Below, piece after piece: positions 8,475 to 17,163 of a stretch of 64,000 nucleotides of DNA. A program made the translations under genes and the position numbers. The notes below the pieces were generated by a model. It saw only the letters and a program-made list of their open reading frames with translations, was not told where the DNA came from and did no database searches. The stretch's first letter is position 1. Each line of letters begins with the position of its first letter. The stretch is from Chloroflexota bacterium (GTDB taxonomy: Bacteria > Chloroflexota > Limnocylindria > Limnocylindrales > CSP1-4): positions 45,361-109,360 of the forward strand of contig JAJYNP010000051.1 of NCBI GenBank assembly GCA_021786265.1. Direction: 5' to 3'.

Positions 8475-10036
8475 GCGTCCGCGTCTCCGGCCGTCGCCTG
8501 CCGGCCGATGTCCGCCTGGCGTGGCGCGCCGTCCGCGTCGAGGTGCTCGAGCTGCCGCGCGGGCTCTGGATGTGGCTGGGCCTTCTCGGCGTCCTGGCTC
8601 TGCTCGGCGCAATCGCCGCGGCCCGCAGCCTGCCCCCCGGCGACAAGGGAGTGGGCACGACACCGACCTTCGAATGGGGCGTCCTGATCGCCGGCTACGT
8701 CTTCTTCGCGATCACGACGAGTGGGCTCTGCCTCGCATCGTCGCTCGGCACCGTCTTCGGGATCGATCGCTTCCGCCCGCTCGAGCGACGGCACGCCGTC
8801 CTCGCGGTGCTCTGTCTCACCACGGCGTTCGGAATCATCGCCCTCGACCTCCACTACCCGGTGCGGATAGTCTTCGGCGCGGTGTTCAACCCCACGCCAT
8901 CCTCGCCCATGTGGTGGATGGGCGTGTTCTACGGGATCTACTTCGGCTCGCTGCTCCTCGAGGTGTGGAGCATGTTCCGGGGTCACGCCCGGATCCACGG
9001 GTTCGCCTGCCTCTTCTCGTCGTGCATGGCCGTCATCGCCCCGGCGACGCTCGGCGCCGTCTTCGGCGTCCTGGCCGCACGACCCCTGTGGCACGGACCG
9101 TTCACCCCCGTGCTGATGGTCGCGTCGGCCTTCCTCTCCGGCACGGCGCTGCTGGGCATCGTGTTCTGGGCGGTCGTCCGGTTCCACCTCACGGGCTTCG
9201 AGCGAGCCGGCACGACGGCGATCCCGGCCATCCGCGCCGTCCTCACGATCGGGCTCGTCATCGTCGCCGTCCTCGTCGCGCGGGGGATCGGCGCCGGATA
9301 CGCCACGGGAGACCCTGGGCTTGCCCGGGCGACCGGGGCGCTGGTCACCGGCCCGCTGGCAGCACAGTTCTGGGGCGTGCGGGTGATCGGTGGCCTCCTG
9401 ATCCCCCTGATCCTCGTCGCGTTGCCGTGGACGAGGACGGCCGAGGGCCTGTTCGCGGCCGCGAGCCTGGCGATCGTCGGCGTGTTCGCGGACCGGCTGA
9501 CGTTCGTGGCCGCCGGGCAGATCGCGCCAACGACCGCGGTGTCCGGCGTGGTCTCCGCACCGTACGCCGCGTACACGCCGTCGCTCGTCGAGATCGGCAT
9601 CCTCCTCGGCGCGGCCGCGGTCGTGACGATCGGCTATACGCTCGCGGAGCGCTACCTCGACCTCGGCGAGACGGACGTCCACGCCGTACTCTCGCTGACG
9701 GCGATCCGGGGCTACCGCGAGCGACTCAGGGGTGGGGTGGGCTGGGCGGTCGCGGCGGTCCTCCGGCCGGCCGGGACCGGACCGAGCGGCGACGTACGCC
9801 CGATGCTCGCTGGGCCCGAGCCCGAGACGAAGCCCGAAGTCGCGGAGTCCGTTGCGGAGGTCCCAGGGGTCGAGGCGCCGCAGGAGGTCGCAGTCGCCGG
9901 TGAAACAGCCGCGCCCGGGTACGAGCACGCCGTCCCCGTGGCCCCGGTGGTCGGCGTCACGCCGGCGGTCGAGCCTTCCGGCCCGTTGTCAGCGGCGCCG
10001 ACGCGCGAGTCGGAGACCCTCGGAGACGATCCATGA
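8471..10036 (+). CDS. nrfD: NrfD/PsrC-type membrane quinone-interacting subunit
   Basis: 521 residues with eight to ten predicted membrane helices (from about residue 30 to 400), including the family-like segments FEWGVLIAGYVFFAITTSGL and SSPMWWMGVFYGIYFGSLLLE. NrfD-family proteins exchange electrons with menaquinone or ubiquinone in the membrane. A Pro/Glu/Val-rich cytoplasmic or periplasmic tail of about 100 residues (about 420-521) is an addition not usual for the family. ATGA overlaps on both sides tie it to the ferredoxin subunit before it and the seven-haem cytochrome after it. Confidence 0.9.
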   Translation: MSVRVSGRRLPADVRLAWRAVRVEVLELPRGLWMWLGLLGVLALLGAIAAARSLPPGDKGVGTTPTFEWGVLIAGYVFFAITTSGLCLASSLGTVFGIDRFRPLERRHAVLAVLCLTTAFGIIALDLHYPVRIVFGAVFNPTPSSPMWWMGVFYGIYFGSLLLEVWSMFRGHARIHGFACLFSSCMAVIAPATLGAVFGVLAARPLWHGPFTPVLMVASAFLSGTALLGIVFWAVVRFHLTGFERAGTTAIPAIRAVLTIGLVIVAVLVARGIGAGYATGDPGLARATGALVTGPLAAQFWGVRVIGGLLIPLILVALPWTRTAEGLFAAASLAIVGVFADRLTFVAAGQIAPTTAVSGVVSAPYAAYTPSLVEIGILLGAAAVVTIGYTLAERYLDLGETDVHAVLSLTAIRGYRERLRGGVGWAVAAVLRPAGTGPSGDVRPMLAGPEPETKPEVAESVAEVPGVEAPQEVAVAGETAAPGYEHAVPVAPVVGVTPAVEPSGPLSAAPTRESETLGDDP

Positions 10037-10821
10037 TCCGGCGGGCACTCGCTCGATACGGATACTGGCTCGCCGTCGCCGCCCTGGCCACGGCGACGTG
10101 CGGACTGGGCGCCTTCCTGTTCGTCGACGCCGTCCTCCCCGAATTCGCCCACACCGGCGCGCACCCGGCCGTCGCGGAGCCGAGCCCGTCGCCGGGATCT
10201 CCATCCGCCTCGCCGGTCGCCGGCGTGATGCCGGGAATGGGCGGGGCCGTCCCAGCCAACGCCGACTGCAGTGCATGCCACCTGACCAACGCCGGGGCGA
10301 TCGGGCTGCGCCCTATCCCCGCGATGGGTCACCCGCTCGACGGCTGGACGAAGTGCACATCGTGCCACTCGACCCAGAGCCTCGTCGCCACGGCACCCGG
10401 CCACACCGGGATCCACGCGACGGCGTGCCTGACGTGCCACAAGCCCGGCAACCTGCCCGCCCCGCTCTCACGGCCCCACCGAGAGCGGCAGAACACGGCG
10501 TGCCTCGACTGTCACGGCTCGACGGCACCACTGCCGGTGGACATGGCGCACCGAACCGAGCAGGTGTGCTGGCTGTGCCACCGCCTGCCGGACGCGCAGC
10601 CGCCAATCCCTGCCCATGCGACTGTGTCGGGGGAGAGCGACTGTCTCACGTGCCACGTCGCCGCGAAGGTCGGCGCCCTGCCGGCCGACCACGAGACCAG
10701 GACGGCCTCCGAGTGTCTCCTCTGCCACGACCTGCCTCGCCCGAGCGAGACCCCTCGCTCGGGGGGTTCGCCAGGCCCGAGCGACGTGCGGCGAGACGCC
10801 CGGAGTGGCAAGAACGGGTGA
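10033..10821 (+). CDS. Seven-haem c-type cytochrome
   Basis: 262 residues. One N-terminal transmembrane helix (about 10-32), a Pro/Ser-rich linker, then seven CXXCH sites: CSACH, CTSCH, CLTCH, CLDCH, CWLCH, CLTCH and CLLCH. It is the last gene of the operon and overlaps the NrfD stop by 4 bases. With the six-haem protein it could give a chain of thirteen haems leading away from the quinone site. No nitrite, sulfite or polysulfide reductase motif is present, so the terminal acceptor is unknown. Confidence 0.88.
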   Translation: MIRRALARYGYWLAVAALATATCGLGAFLFVDAVLPEFAHTGAHPAVAEPSPSPGSPSASPVAGVMPGMGGAVPANADCSACHLTNAGAIGLRPIPAMGHPLDGWTKCTSCHSTQSLVATAPGHTGIHATACLTCHKPGNLPAPLSRPHRERQNTACLDCHGSTAPLPVDMAHRTEQVCWLCHRLPDAQPPIPAHATVSGESDCLTCHVAAKVGALPADHETRTASECLLCHDLPRPSETPRSGGSPGPSDVRRDARSGKNG

Positions 10822-11221
10822 CCGGATCCCCGCCGGTCCAGCACGCGGAGGACCCGCGCAGCCCGGTCGGCACGCACATGTCTGCGGGCGCGCGGCGTTC
10901 CCCCGATCATCTCCATGCACTGCAGCAGCGCCAGAAGGTCGGGGCTGTCCGCGGCCGGCGGATCGGTAGGGAGGCCCGCCGCGGGCGCCCGCACCTGCGC
11001 GAGAGTGGCCATGCTGGTGTCGCCGGGGAAGGTGGTGAAGACGACCCCGGGCGACACCAGCATGGTGACGCGGGACGAGGTGGAGCGGATCGCCCGTGGC
11101 GGCACGGCCCGCGTTCGTCGCTGAGGCGCCGCCGCCGGCGCGGTCAACCCAGCCAGCTCCGGATGTGCCCGGTGTCCCGCGCACCGAGCGGCGGGCCCCA
11201 CCGGTGGGCGATGATCTCCCC
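10822..11221. other. Non-coding stretch with a strong inverted repeat
   Basis: About 400 bases after the cytochrome operon. The only structure is the hairpin at 11009-11065 (listed separately). No gene with a ribosome site and a family match was found. The hairpin may end the cytochrome transcript, although there is no T-run. Confidence 0.4.
11009..11065. repeat. Inverted repeat, 16-bp perfect arms
   Basis: Arms CCATGCTGGTGTCGCC (11009-11024) and its exact reverse complement (11050-11065) surround a 25-base centre. Four more G-C pairs form if one base bulges, leaving a 16-base loop. Because of the symmetry both strands read the peptide MLVSPG...PGDTSM. It could be a terminator without T-run, a protein-binding dyad or a remnant of a small mobile element. 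Confidence 0.7.
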
Positions 11222-12208
11222 ATGCTCGACCACCCGCCCGCACCCCCCACGGCGCATGACCCAGCCACCGGCCCCTTCGTCCAGACCGTGACCGGAAGAA
11301 TCCCCGCCAGCCGGCTGGGATTCACGCTGCCCCATGAGCACACCGGCCTCGAGCTCTGGCATATCCAGAATCGCTGGGACTACTGGGAGCTCATCCGGGA
11401 CGAGAACGTCATCGCCCCGGAGCTCGAGCGGTTCCGTGACCTGGGCGGTACCTGCCTCGTCGACGTCACCAACCACGGCCTGGGGCGCGACGCGGCCCGC
11501 CTGCGCCGCCTCTCGGAGCGGACCGGACTGCCCATCGTGATGGGCGCCGGCTGGTACCGGCAGGCGTACTACCCGCCCGAGGCCCTGATCGACCGCCGGA
11601 CCGTCGACGAGCTGGCCGATGAGCTGATCCGGGAATTCCACGAAGGCGTGGGCGACACCGGCATCCGGCCGGGGATCATCGGCGAGATCGGCACTGACAA
11701 GCCGTGGATGTCCGCCCAGGAGGAGCGCGTCTTCCGGGCCGTCGCGCGCGCCGCGAAGGCCACCGGCATGGCCGTCACCACCCATGCCGCCCAATCGGCC
11801 GTGGGCCTGGTGCAGCTCCGCGTCCTCCTCGAGGAGGGGCTCGATCCCACCCGGATCGTGATCGGCCACGCCGATTCGTACCCGTACCTCGAGTACCACC
11901 TCGCGCTGCTCGAGCGCGGTGCCTCGATCGAGTTCGACTTCCTGGGGATGGACTTCTCGCGCGTGGATGCGGCGATGGAGCCTCGCGGTGCGCAGATCCT
12001 GCGGGAGCTGCTCGATCGCGGGCACGTGGACCACCTGCTCCTCTCCCAGGACGTCTGCCACACGCTGCAGCTCCACGCGTTCGGCGGCAACGGGTACACC
12101 TACCTGCAGGAGACGTACCTGCCCCGCCTCCGTGCGGCAGGGGTCCCCGACGAGGCGATCGACCGGATGGCCATCGAGAACCCGCGGCGGGTGCTCTCGA
12201 TCGCCTGA
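11222..12208 (+). CDS. Phosphotriesterase-family metal-dependent hydrolase
   Basis: 328 residues, amidohydrolase-type TIM barrel. Metal and active-site residues are readable in order: PHEHTG after strand 1, the bridging glutamate in GEIGTDK, TTHAAQ, VIGHADS and the catalytic aspartate in LLSQDVC. Related proteins hydrolyse phosphotriesters, lactones or phospho-sugars, and the glutamate rather than a carbamylated lysine places this one with PHP/lactonase-like members. The exact substrate cannot be told. It stands alone between two non-coding stretches. ATG 11222 has only a weak ribosome site. Confidence 0.88.
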   Translation: MLDHPPAPPTAHDPATGPFVQTVTGRIPASRLGFTLPHEHTGLELWHIQNRWDYWELIRDENVIAPELERFRDLGGTCLVDVTNHGLGRDAARLRRLSERTGLPIVMGAGWYRQAYYPPEALIDRRTVDELADELIREFHEGVGDTGIRPGIIGEIGTDKPWMSAQEERVFRAVARAAKATGMAVTTHAAQSAVGLVQLRVLLEEGLDPTRIVIGHADSYPYLEYHLALLERGASIEFDFLGMDFSRVDAAMEPRGAQILRELLDRGHVDHLLLSQDVCHTLQLHAFGGNGYTYLQETYLPRLRAAGVPDEAIDRMAIENPRRVLSIA

Positions 12209-12517
12209 GCCGCGGCGCCTCGGCGTCGCGGCCGCGCGGAACCTGACGATCTGCGTCACCGGCCGTGACCAACGGGTGGTGGCTGCGGGACCCGGGACGC
12301 GCGACGGTATCGATGGTCGTCGCGTCCCCCGGTCTGGGTGCCCGGGTGCCCGAGGGCCGGGGTCAATCACCGTGTGCGATGCACGGCGCAGCGTGGGTGA
12401 CGACATGCGGAAGAGCACACGACGGCACGACGGGCTGGCCGGACCCGGCGGGCTGGCCGGACCCGGCGGGCTGGCCGGACCCGGCGGGCTGGCGGGGCCG
12501 CTGTCAGGGAGGGACCG
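12209..12517. other. Non-coding stretch containing an 18-bp tandem repeat
   Basis: About 300 bases between the hydrolase and the zinc-ribbon protein. Apart from the tandem repeat at 12432-12497 and the agggaggga ribosome site of the next gene I see nothing recognisable. Confidence 0.4.
12432..12497. repeat. Tandem repeat, 18 bp x 3.6
   Basis: Unit GGGCTGGCCGGACCCGGC occurs at 12432, 12450 and 12468, with a partial fourth copy at 12486. It ends about 10 bases before the ribosome site of the downstream gene. The unit is a multiple of three, so it would keep an open frame (Gly-Leu-Ala-Gly-Pro-Gly) if translated, but no start codon clearly feeds it. Confidence 0.85.
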
Positions 12518-13063
12518 GTGAATCTCCTGCGCCGGGCCGCACCGGCCAGGAGCGTGGAGTCGGCCCGTGTGTGCCTCGAGTGCGGGGTCCCCGCCCCGGT
12601 CTCGGGCGGCTCGTTCTGCCGGCGCTGCGGGCTCCCATACGGGTCGGCCCCCCGCCCGTTCCGCTCGCCGTCCTGCCCCGTCTGCTACCAGACGTCGGCC
12701 GACGACGGTCGCTTCGACTCGCTGGTGGGCGGCGAGCGCGCCGACCTCGTGCGTCACCTTGCCGAACACGAGCGCCGCCCCGTCGGCGACGACGAGTACC
12801 TCGAAGGGCTCCGCGAGGGCGACCTGGCCAGGGTCGGCCGCTGGACCGTCCCGTTCGATCTGCTGCGCCGGTACCTCGTCCTCGGCGTCATCGACGGGGC
12901 CAGGTCGCGGCGGGTCATGCACAACGCGCTGCTGATGGCGATGAGCCAGGTCAGACGCTGGGGTCCGGACGGTGTCGTCGTGGGCGACCGTCCGGAATTC
13001 GCCGAAGCTCGCGCGACGCTGGCCGAGGTGATGGAGCGGTATCACCGCCCGACCAGGATGTAG
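12518..13063 (+). CDS. Zinc-ribbon protein of unknown function
   Basis: 181 residues from GTG 12518 with ribosome site agggaggga. Two CxxC knuckles (CLECG about residue 19, CRRCG about residue 35) and a further CPVC suggest one or two zinc ribbons in the first 60 residues. The remainder is charged and helical with no recognised domain. Nothing in the neighbourhood assigns a role. Confidence 0.7.
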   Translation: MNLLRRAAPARSVESARVCLECGVPAPVSGGSFCRRCGLPYGSAPRPFRSPSCPVCYQTSADDGRFDSLVGGERADLVRHLAEHERRPVGDDEYLEGLREGDLARVGRWTVPFDLLRRYLVLGVIDGARSRRVMHNALLMAMSQVRRWGPDGVVVGDRPEFAEARATLAEVMERYHRPTRM

Positions 13064-13090
13064 CCGCCCACCGGAAGCGCCCGGCGACTC

Positions 13091-13555
13091 CTATCCCCGG
13101 GCGAGACGGTACCGTCGCGGCGGCGAGCCGGCGAAGGTCCGCAGCAGCGCCAGGAGCTGCGGCTCGGTCAGCGGCGCGTGGCGTCGCGCCTCGATCCGCC
13201 GGTGGGTCCCGTGGGCCAGGTCGTGGCCGCGCAGGGAACGGGCCAGGCGCTCCACCACGACGCCGTCGCCGAGGAGCAGGAGATCCTCGTCCGGCAGCGC
13301 GGCCTCGACCTCATCGAGGAACGCCCGGAGATGATCCAGCCGGTGGCCGTCGCGCGCCGAGCGCGGACCGCTGCCCCCGTGACGTTCACCGCCCCGCTCG
13401 GTCACCTGTCCGGTCGACCGATGGTGCGCCGGGACGGTGGAGTCGATGCGGCGCCGCTCGGTGGCGTCGGGGCCCAGGCCGAGGATCGTCGCAGACGACG
13501 TGTCGATCCAGACTGCAGTGACGTGGGAAGTGGCCATCGCTGCGGAACCTGCCAT
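13091..13555 (-). CDS. eRF1-like (baeRF/translational-machinery type) small protein
   Basis: 154 residues from ATG 13555 (ribosome site ggggagg). The N-terminal AVWIDTSSATIL strand, the basic middle with the histidine pair PAHHRSTG, and the C-terminal segment (DEDLLLLGDGVVVERLARSL then the HAPLTEPQLLALL helix) match the pattern of small bacterial proteins related to the archaeal/eukaryotic release-factor-1 middle domain, often near stress genes. The biochemical role is unsettled for the family. A start at ATG 13537 is also possible. Confidence 0.6.
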   Translation of the reverse strand: MAGSAAMATSHVTAVWIDTSSATILGLGPDATERRRIDSTVPAHHRSTGQVTERGGERHGGSGPRSARDGHRLDHLRAFLDEVEAALPDEDLLLLGDGVVVERLARSLRGHDLAHGTHRRIEARRHAPLTEPQLLALLRTFAGSPPRRYRLARG

Positions 13556-13737
13556 GGCAGTGCGCCTCCCCGAATGGTCGGGACGCTGCCGACCGTGCCT
13601 GCCACACCCTCCTGCGTCGTTCTAGCACCGCCGGTCCCGGGGCACAACGTCCATCGGGCCGTCTGTCGGATCGCCCATCGAGACGCCGCGCCGTCCCTGC
13701 CGCTCGGTCCCGTCCCCGCCCACCGGTCGCGACTCGA

Positions 13738-14091
13738 TCAGCAGGTCACGTGCAGTACCGCGTTCACGTCCTTCGACGGGCACGACCGGATCAGGTCGCA
13801 GGCTTCCGCGGTCGGCAGAGTCACGAGCTCGACGCCACGTCGCCTCGCTTCGTCGACCACTTCGCGCATCACGGGCAGGGCGCCGTGTGCCCCCGTCCCG
13901 ACGATGAGCCGGCGGCCTCCCCAGGGGATTGCCTCGGCGGCGGAGAGCGGCGTGTGTCCGTACGCATCGCGATACGGCCTGGAGCGTTTCTTCTTCCGTT
14001 TCCGAACCTGGCCCTGCTCGATGACGACATCCTCGTCATAGCGCCGGCCGTCGATCTCGAGGGTTCCGAACCCGAGCAGCCGTGCCTTCAT
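13738..14091 (-). CDS. Mth938/DUF498-domain protein
   Basis: 117 residues from ATG 14091. The strand pattern FGTLEIDGRRYDEDVVI, the GTGAHG loop and the helix PVMREVVDEARRRGVELVTLPT are typical of the Mth938 family, a small alpha/beta fold seen alone or with respiratory assembly factors. Function is unknown. A truncated paralogue with nearly the same N-terminus is found at 27688. GTG 14106 is a possible upstream start, but gagg before ATG 14091 favours the latter. Confidence 0.8.
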   Translation of the reverse strand: MKARLLGFGTLEIDGRRYDEDVVIEQGQVRKRKKKRSRPYRDAYGHTPLSAAEAIPWGGRRLIVGTGAHGALPVMREVVDEARRRGVELVTLPTAEACDLIRSCPSKDVNAVLHVTC

Positions 14092-14312
14092 GCGGTCCTC
14101 GCTCACGTGCGGCCGGCCAACGACCCGTCATCCGTGCGGTCGAGCGGCTCCGCCTGGGCCCTGTCAGTCGAATCATGCCGCAGGACACGCTGCGGTGCGC
14201 GTGTGCACCGCAGCACACGCGCCGCCCGTTCCGCCTGGACTGCCGAACGCCTACCATGCTCGCGCGGCCCGGGCGGTTCGGAGGGAGCGACGGGCGCGGA
14301 GGAGGCGCACGC

Positions 14313-15671
14313 ATGACGGCACAGGCGTGGTCCCCGACGGCCAGGGTCCGTCGGGGACTGGCGAGGGCACTCGTGGTGGCAGCGGCGCTCATGCTGCTCG
14401 TCCCGCAGCTGGCCGCCGCCGGCGGATCGACCTTCACCACCTCCCGGACCCTCGGGTTCACGAGCGGTGACGACTGGGAGCCCGCGATCACGGCCGATGC
14501 GCACGGTCACGTGTACGCGATGTGGACGCACTACGGGACAGACCCCGCGTGCCCGGGCTGCGGGAGCCCCCACAGCGAGATCCAGGTCTCATCTGACGGC
14601 GGCAGGACCTGGTCGTTGCCGCGGCCGCTCTACCCCACCACGACCCGGGAGGACGACCCGCAGATCGTCGTGGACCCCGTGAGCGGCACCACCGTCTACG
14701 CCGCCTTCATGCTGAACAACAAGGCGAGCGAGATGGTCCTGCGCTCGGACGACTTCGGGCAGACCTGGTCGGCCGCCCTGGTCGAGACGCTCCAGAAGGG
14801 GATCGACAAGGACATCCTGGCCGCGCGGGGCGACGACGTCTACGTCGCGTTCCACTCCGGCCAGATGATCTACGTCTCCGCTTCCCACGACGGGGGCGTC
14901 TCCTGGACGCTGAACAGGCCCATCCAGAACACGAACTCCCAGTTCGGCTACTCGCTCGTCAGCGGTGGGGCGGTGGACAGCCACGGCACCGTCTACTTCG
15001 CCTGGGAGGGCTACCTGCAGAACGGCAAGGCGGCCAGTGCCGCCAACCTGTACGTGACGCGCTCGGCGGACGGTGGTGCGACGTGGACCACGTCGCCGGT
15101 CGCCTTCTCGCAGGCGGTCCTGCCCTGCAACTGCGGGGGCTGGAACTTCTGGGGGCCGCAGATGGCGCTCGCGGTCGACGATCTCGATCGGCTCTACGTG
15201 CTCTACAACGCGGCCGGCGCGCAGTACGGCGTGGGGCGCGTGTATTTCGAGCGTTCCGACGATGGCGGCTCCACCTGGAGCACCCCGACCGACGTCTCCC
15301 TGGCCCCGGCTGGGTCGAACAACGCGTTCCCCGCGATGGTCGCCCGGGGAGATGGGGAGGTGCGCATCGCCTGGATGGACGACCGCAACGGCCACGATGC
15401 GGGCGGCAACGACCCCGGCGCGCGCTGGAACACCTGGTACCGGACCTCGACGGACGGCGGCGCGACGTGGTCGCCGGAGACGCGGCTCTCGCAATCCGTT
15501 CCCGGGTACGGCTACGCCTTTGCCACGCCGGCTGACGGGTACCTCCAGCCGTACGGCGACTACTTCGAGCTGGCGGTCGACGGTGCCGGGCGTACCCATG
15601 CGCTGTGGGGCGAGGGGTACAGCTATGCCGGCCCCGGCAACGTGTGGTACGCGCGCGGTCCGAAGTCCTGA
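14313..15671 (+). CDS. Exported BNR-repeat (sialidase-like) beta-propeller protein
   Basis: 452 residues from ATG 14313 with a strong ribosome site (cggaggagg). A Sec signal peptide (about 12-37, ending PQLAAAGG) is followed by a propeller with several BNR/Asp-box motifs of the form S-x-D-x-G-x-T-W (SSDGGRTW, SADGGATW, SDDGGSTW, STDGGATW). Asp boxes occur in sialidases and in many non-enzymatic exo-proteins. The arginine triad of true sialidases is not evident, so hydrolase activity is not claimed. Confidence 0.85.
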   Translation: MTAQAWSPTARVRRGLARALVVAAALMLLVPQLAAAGGSTFTTSRTLGFTSGDDWEPAITADAHGHVYAMWTHYGTDPACPGCGSPHSEIQVSSDGGRTWSLPRPLYPTTTREDDPQIVVDPVSGTTVYAAFMLNNKASEMVLRSDDFGQTWSAALVETLQKGIDKDILAARGDDVYVAFHSGQMIYVSASHDGGVSWTLNRPIQNTNSQFGYSLVSGGAVDSHGTVYFAWEGYLQNGKAASAANLYVTRSADGGATWTTSPVAFSQAVLPCNCGGWNFWGPQMALAVDDLDRLYVLYNAAGAQYGVGRVYFERSDDGGSTWSTPTDVSLAPAGSNNAFPAMVARGDGEVRIAWMDDRNGHDAGGNDPGARWNTWYRTSTDGGATWSPETRLSQSVPGYGYAFATPADGYLQPYGDYFELAVDGAGRTHALWGEGYSYAGPGNVWYARGPKS

Positions 15672-17143
15672 GCGAGGGACGCAACACGCCAGACGCCATC
15701 GTCGTCGGGTCCGGCCCGAACGGACTGGCGGCCGCCATCACACTTGCGCGTGCCGGCAGGTCCGTGGTCGTGTACGAGGCCCGGGCGACACCCGGCGGTG
15801 GCATGCGGAGCGCCGGGCTGACCCTCCCCGGTTTCGTCCACGATGTCTGCTCGACGATCCAGGGTGTCTCCGTCGCATCGCCATTCTTCCGCGACCTCGA
15901 CCTCACGCGCCTCGGCGTCGAGCTCGTCCACCCCGAGATCCCGCTGGCTCATCCCCTGGACGGCGGGCGCGCGGTGTTGCTCGAGCGCTCCGTGGCCGCA
16001 ACTGCCGGCTCGCTGGCAGCCGCGACCGGCGGCGCAGCGGCCCGGATCCACGATCCCGCGGCTTACCGGCATCTTCTCGGTCCGCTTGTCCGCGACGCCG
16101 GCGAGATCCTGCCGCTGGTGCTGGGACCGATCGTGCGTCTGCCGTCGCACCCCGTCTCTGCGGCCCGCTTCGGGATCTCGGCGATGCGGTCCGCCGCCGG
16201 GCTGGCGCGCGGCCACTTCGATGGCGATGCGGCCTCCGCGCTGGTCGCCGGCCTCGGCGCGCACTCGATGGTCCCGCTCGACCGGCCGGCCACGGCCGCC
16301 TTCGCGCTCGTGCTGGCGATCACCGCGCATGCCCACGGCTGGCCGCTCGTCCGGGGCGGCACGCAGCGACTGGCCGATGCGCTTGCCGCCGAGCTGGTCC
16401 GCCTCGGGGGCGAGATCGTGACGGACACCCCGGTGGCGTCGATCCGCCAGCTCCCGCCGGCGAAGGTCGTCCTGTTCGACACGTCGCCCCGCGCACTCGC
16501 GGCGATCGCGCGCGACCGCCTGCCGGCTCCCTACCGGCGACGACTGGAGCGCTTCCGGTACGGGTCGGGTGTCTTCAAGATCGACTGGGCGCTCGACGGG
16601 CCGATCCCGTGGGCCGGCGAGGGGGTCGACCGGACCGGGACCGTCCACCTCGGGGGCACCATGCAGGAGATCGTCCAGTCCGAGGACGCCGTCGCGCACG
16701 GGCGGCACCCCGAGCGACCGTTCGTCATCTTCGTCCAGGCGACTCGGTTCGACCCCTCGCGCGCGCCGGAGGGCCGGCACACCGGCTGGGCGTACTGCCA
16801 CGTCCCCGGCGGGTCGACGGTGGACATGACGGACCGGATCGAGGCGCAGGTGGAACGCTTTGCGCCCGGCTTCCGGGACCGGATCCTCGCGCGCTCGGTG
16901 CGCGGGCCCGCGGACCTCGAAGCGTACGACCCCAACTACGTCGGTGGCGACATCAATGGCGGGCTGCAGGACCTTCGGCAGCTGTTCACCCGGCCGGTGG
17001 CGCGCCTGGACCCGTACGCGACGCCGGCCCGCGGCATCTACCTCTGCTCGTCGTCGACCCCACCGGGGGGCGGTGTCCACGGGATGTGTGGCGTGTTCGC
17101 GGCCAGGTCCGCGCTGCGACGCGAGTTCGCCGGCCGCGACTGA
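15644..17143 (+). CDS. FAD-dependent oxidoreductase, phytoene desaturase/CrtI-like
   Basis: About 499 residues. The Rossmann dinucleotide motif IVVGSGPNGLAAAITLARAG starts near residue 18, then YEARATPGGGMRS, the second GG-doublet of the amine oxidase/CrtI superfamily. The C-terminal region SSSTPPGGGVHGMCG matches the FAD-binding end of CrtI-like proteins. Likely acts on a polyunsaturated or lipid substrate; true carotenoid activity is not supported because no other carotenoid genes are near. The start is uncertain: GTG 15644 overlaps the BNR gene by 28 bases, and GTG 15605 is further upstream. Confidence 0.82.
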   Translation: MVRARSEVLSEGRNTPDAIVVGSGPNGLAAAITLARAGRSVVVYEARATPGGGMRSAGLTLPGFVHDVCSTIQGVSVASPFFRDLDLTRLGVELVHPEIPLAHPLDGGRAVLLERSVAATAGSLAAATGGAAARIHDPAAYRHLLGPLVRDAGEILPLVLGPIVRLPSHPVSAARFGISAMRSAAGLARGHFDGDAASALVAGLGAHSMVPLDRPATAAFALVLAITAHAHGWPLVRGGTQRLADALAAELVRLGGEIVTDTPVASIRQLPPAKVVLFDTSPRALAAIARDRLPAPYRRRLERFRYGSGVFKIDWALDGPIPWAGEGVDRTGTVHLGGTMQEIVQSEDAVAHGRHPERPFVIFVQATRFDPSRAPEGRHTGWAYCHVPGGSTVDMTDRIEAQVERFAPGFRDRILARSVRGPADLEAYDPNYVGGDINGGLQDLRQLFTRPVARLDPYATPARGIYLCSSSTPPGGGVHGMCGVFAARSALRREFAGRD

Positions 17144-17163
17144 TCGCCGCCGGGCCGTCGCCG

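Noticed and set aside
12432..12497. CRISPR or collagen-like coding repeat
   Set aside because: No spacers, and no start codon reads into it with a ribosome site.
15644..17143. Carotenoid gene cluster
   Set aside because: The CrtI-like oxidoreductase stands alone; no phytoene synthase or prenyltransferase is in the window.
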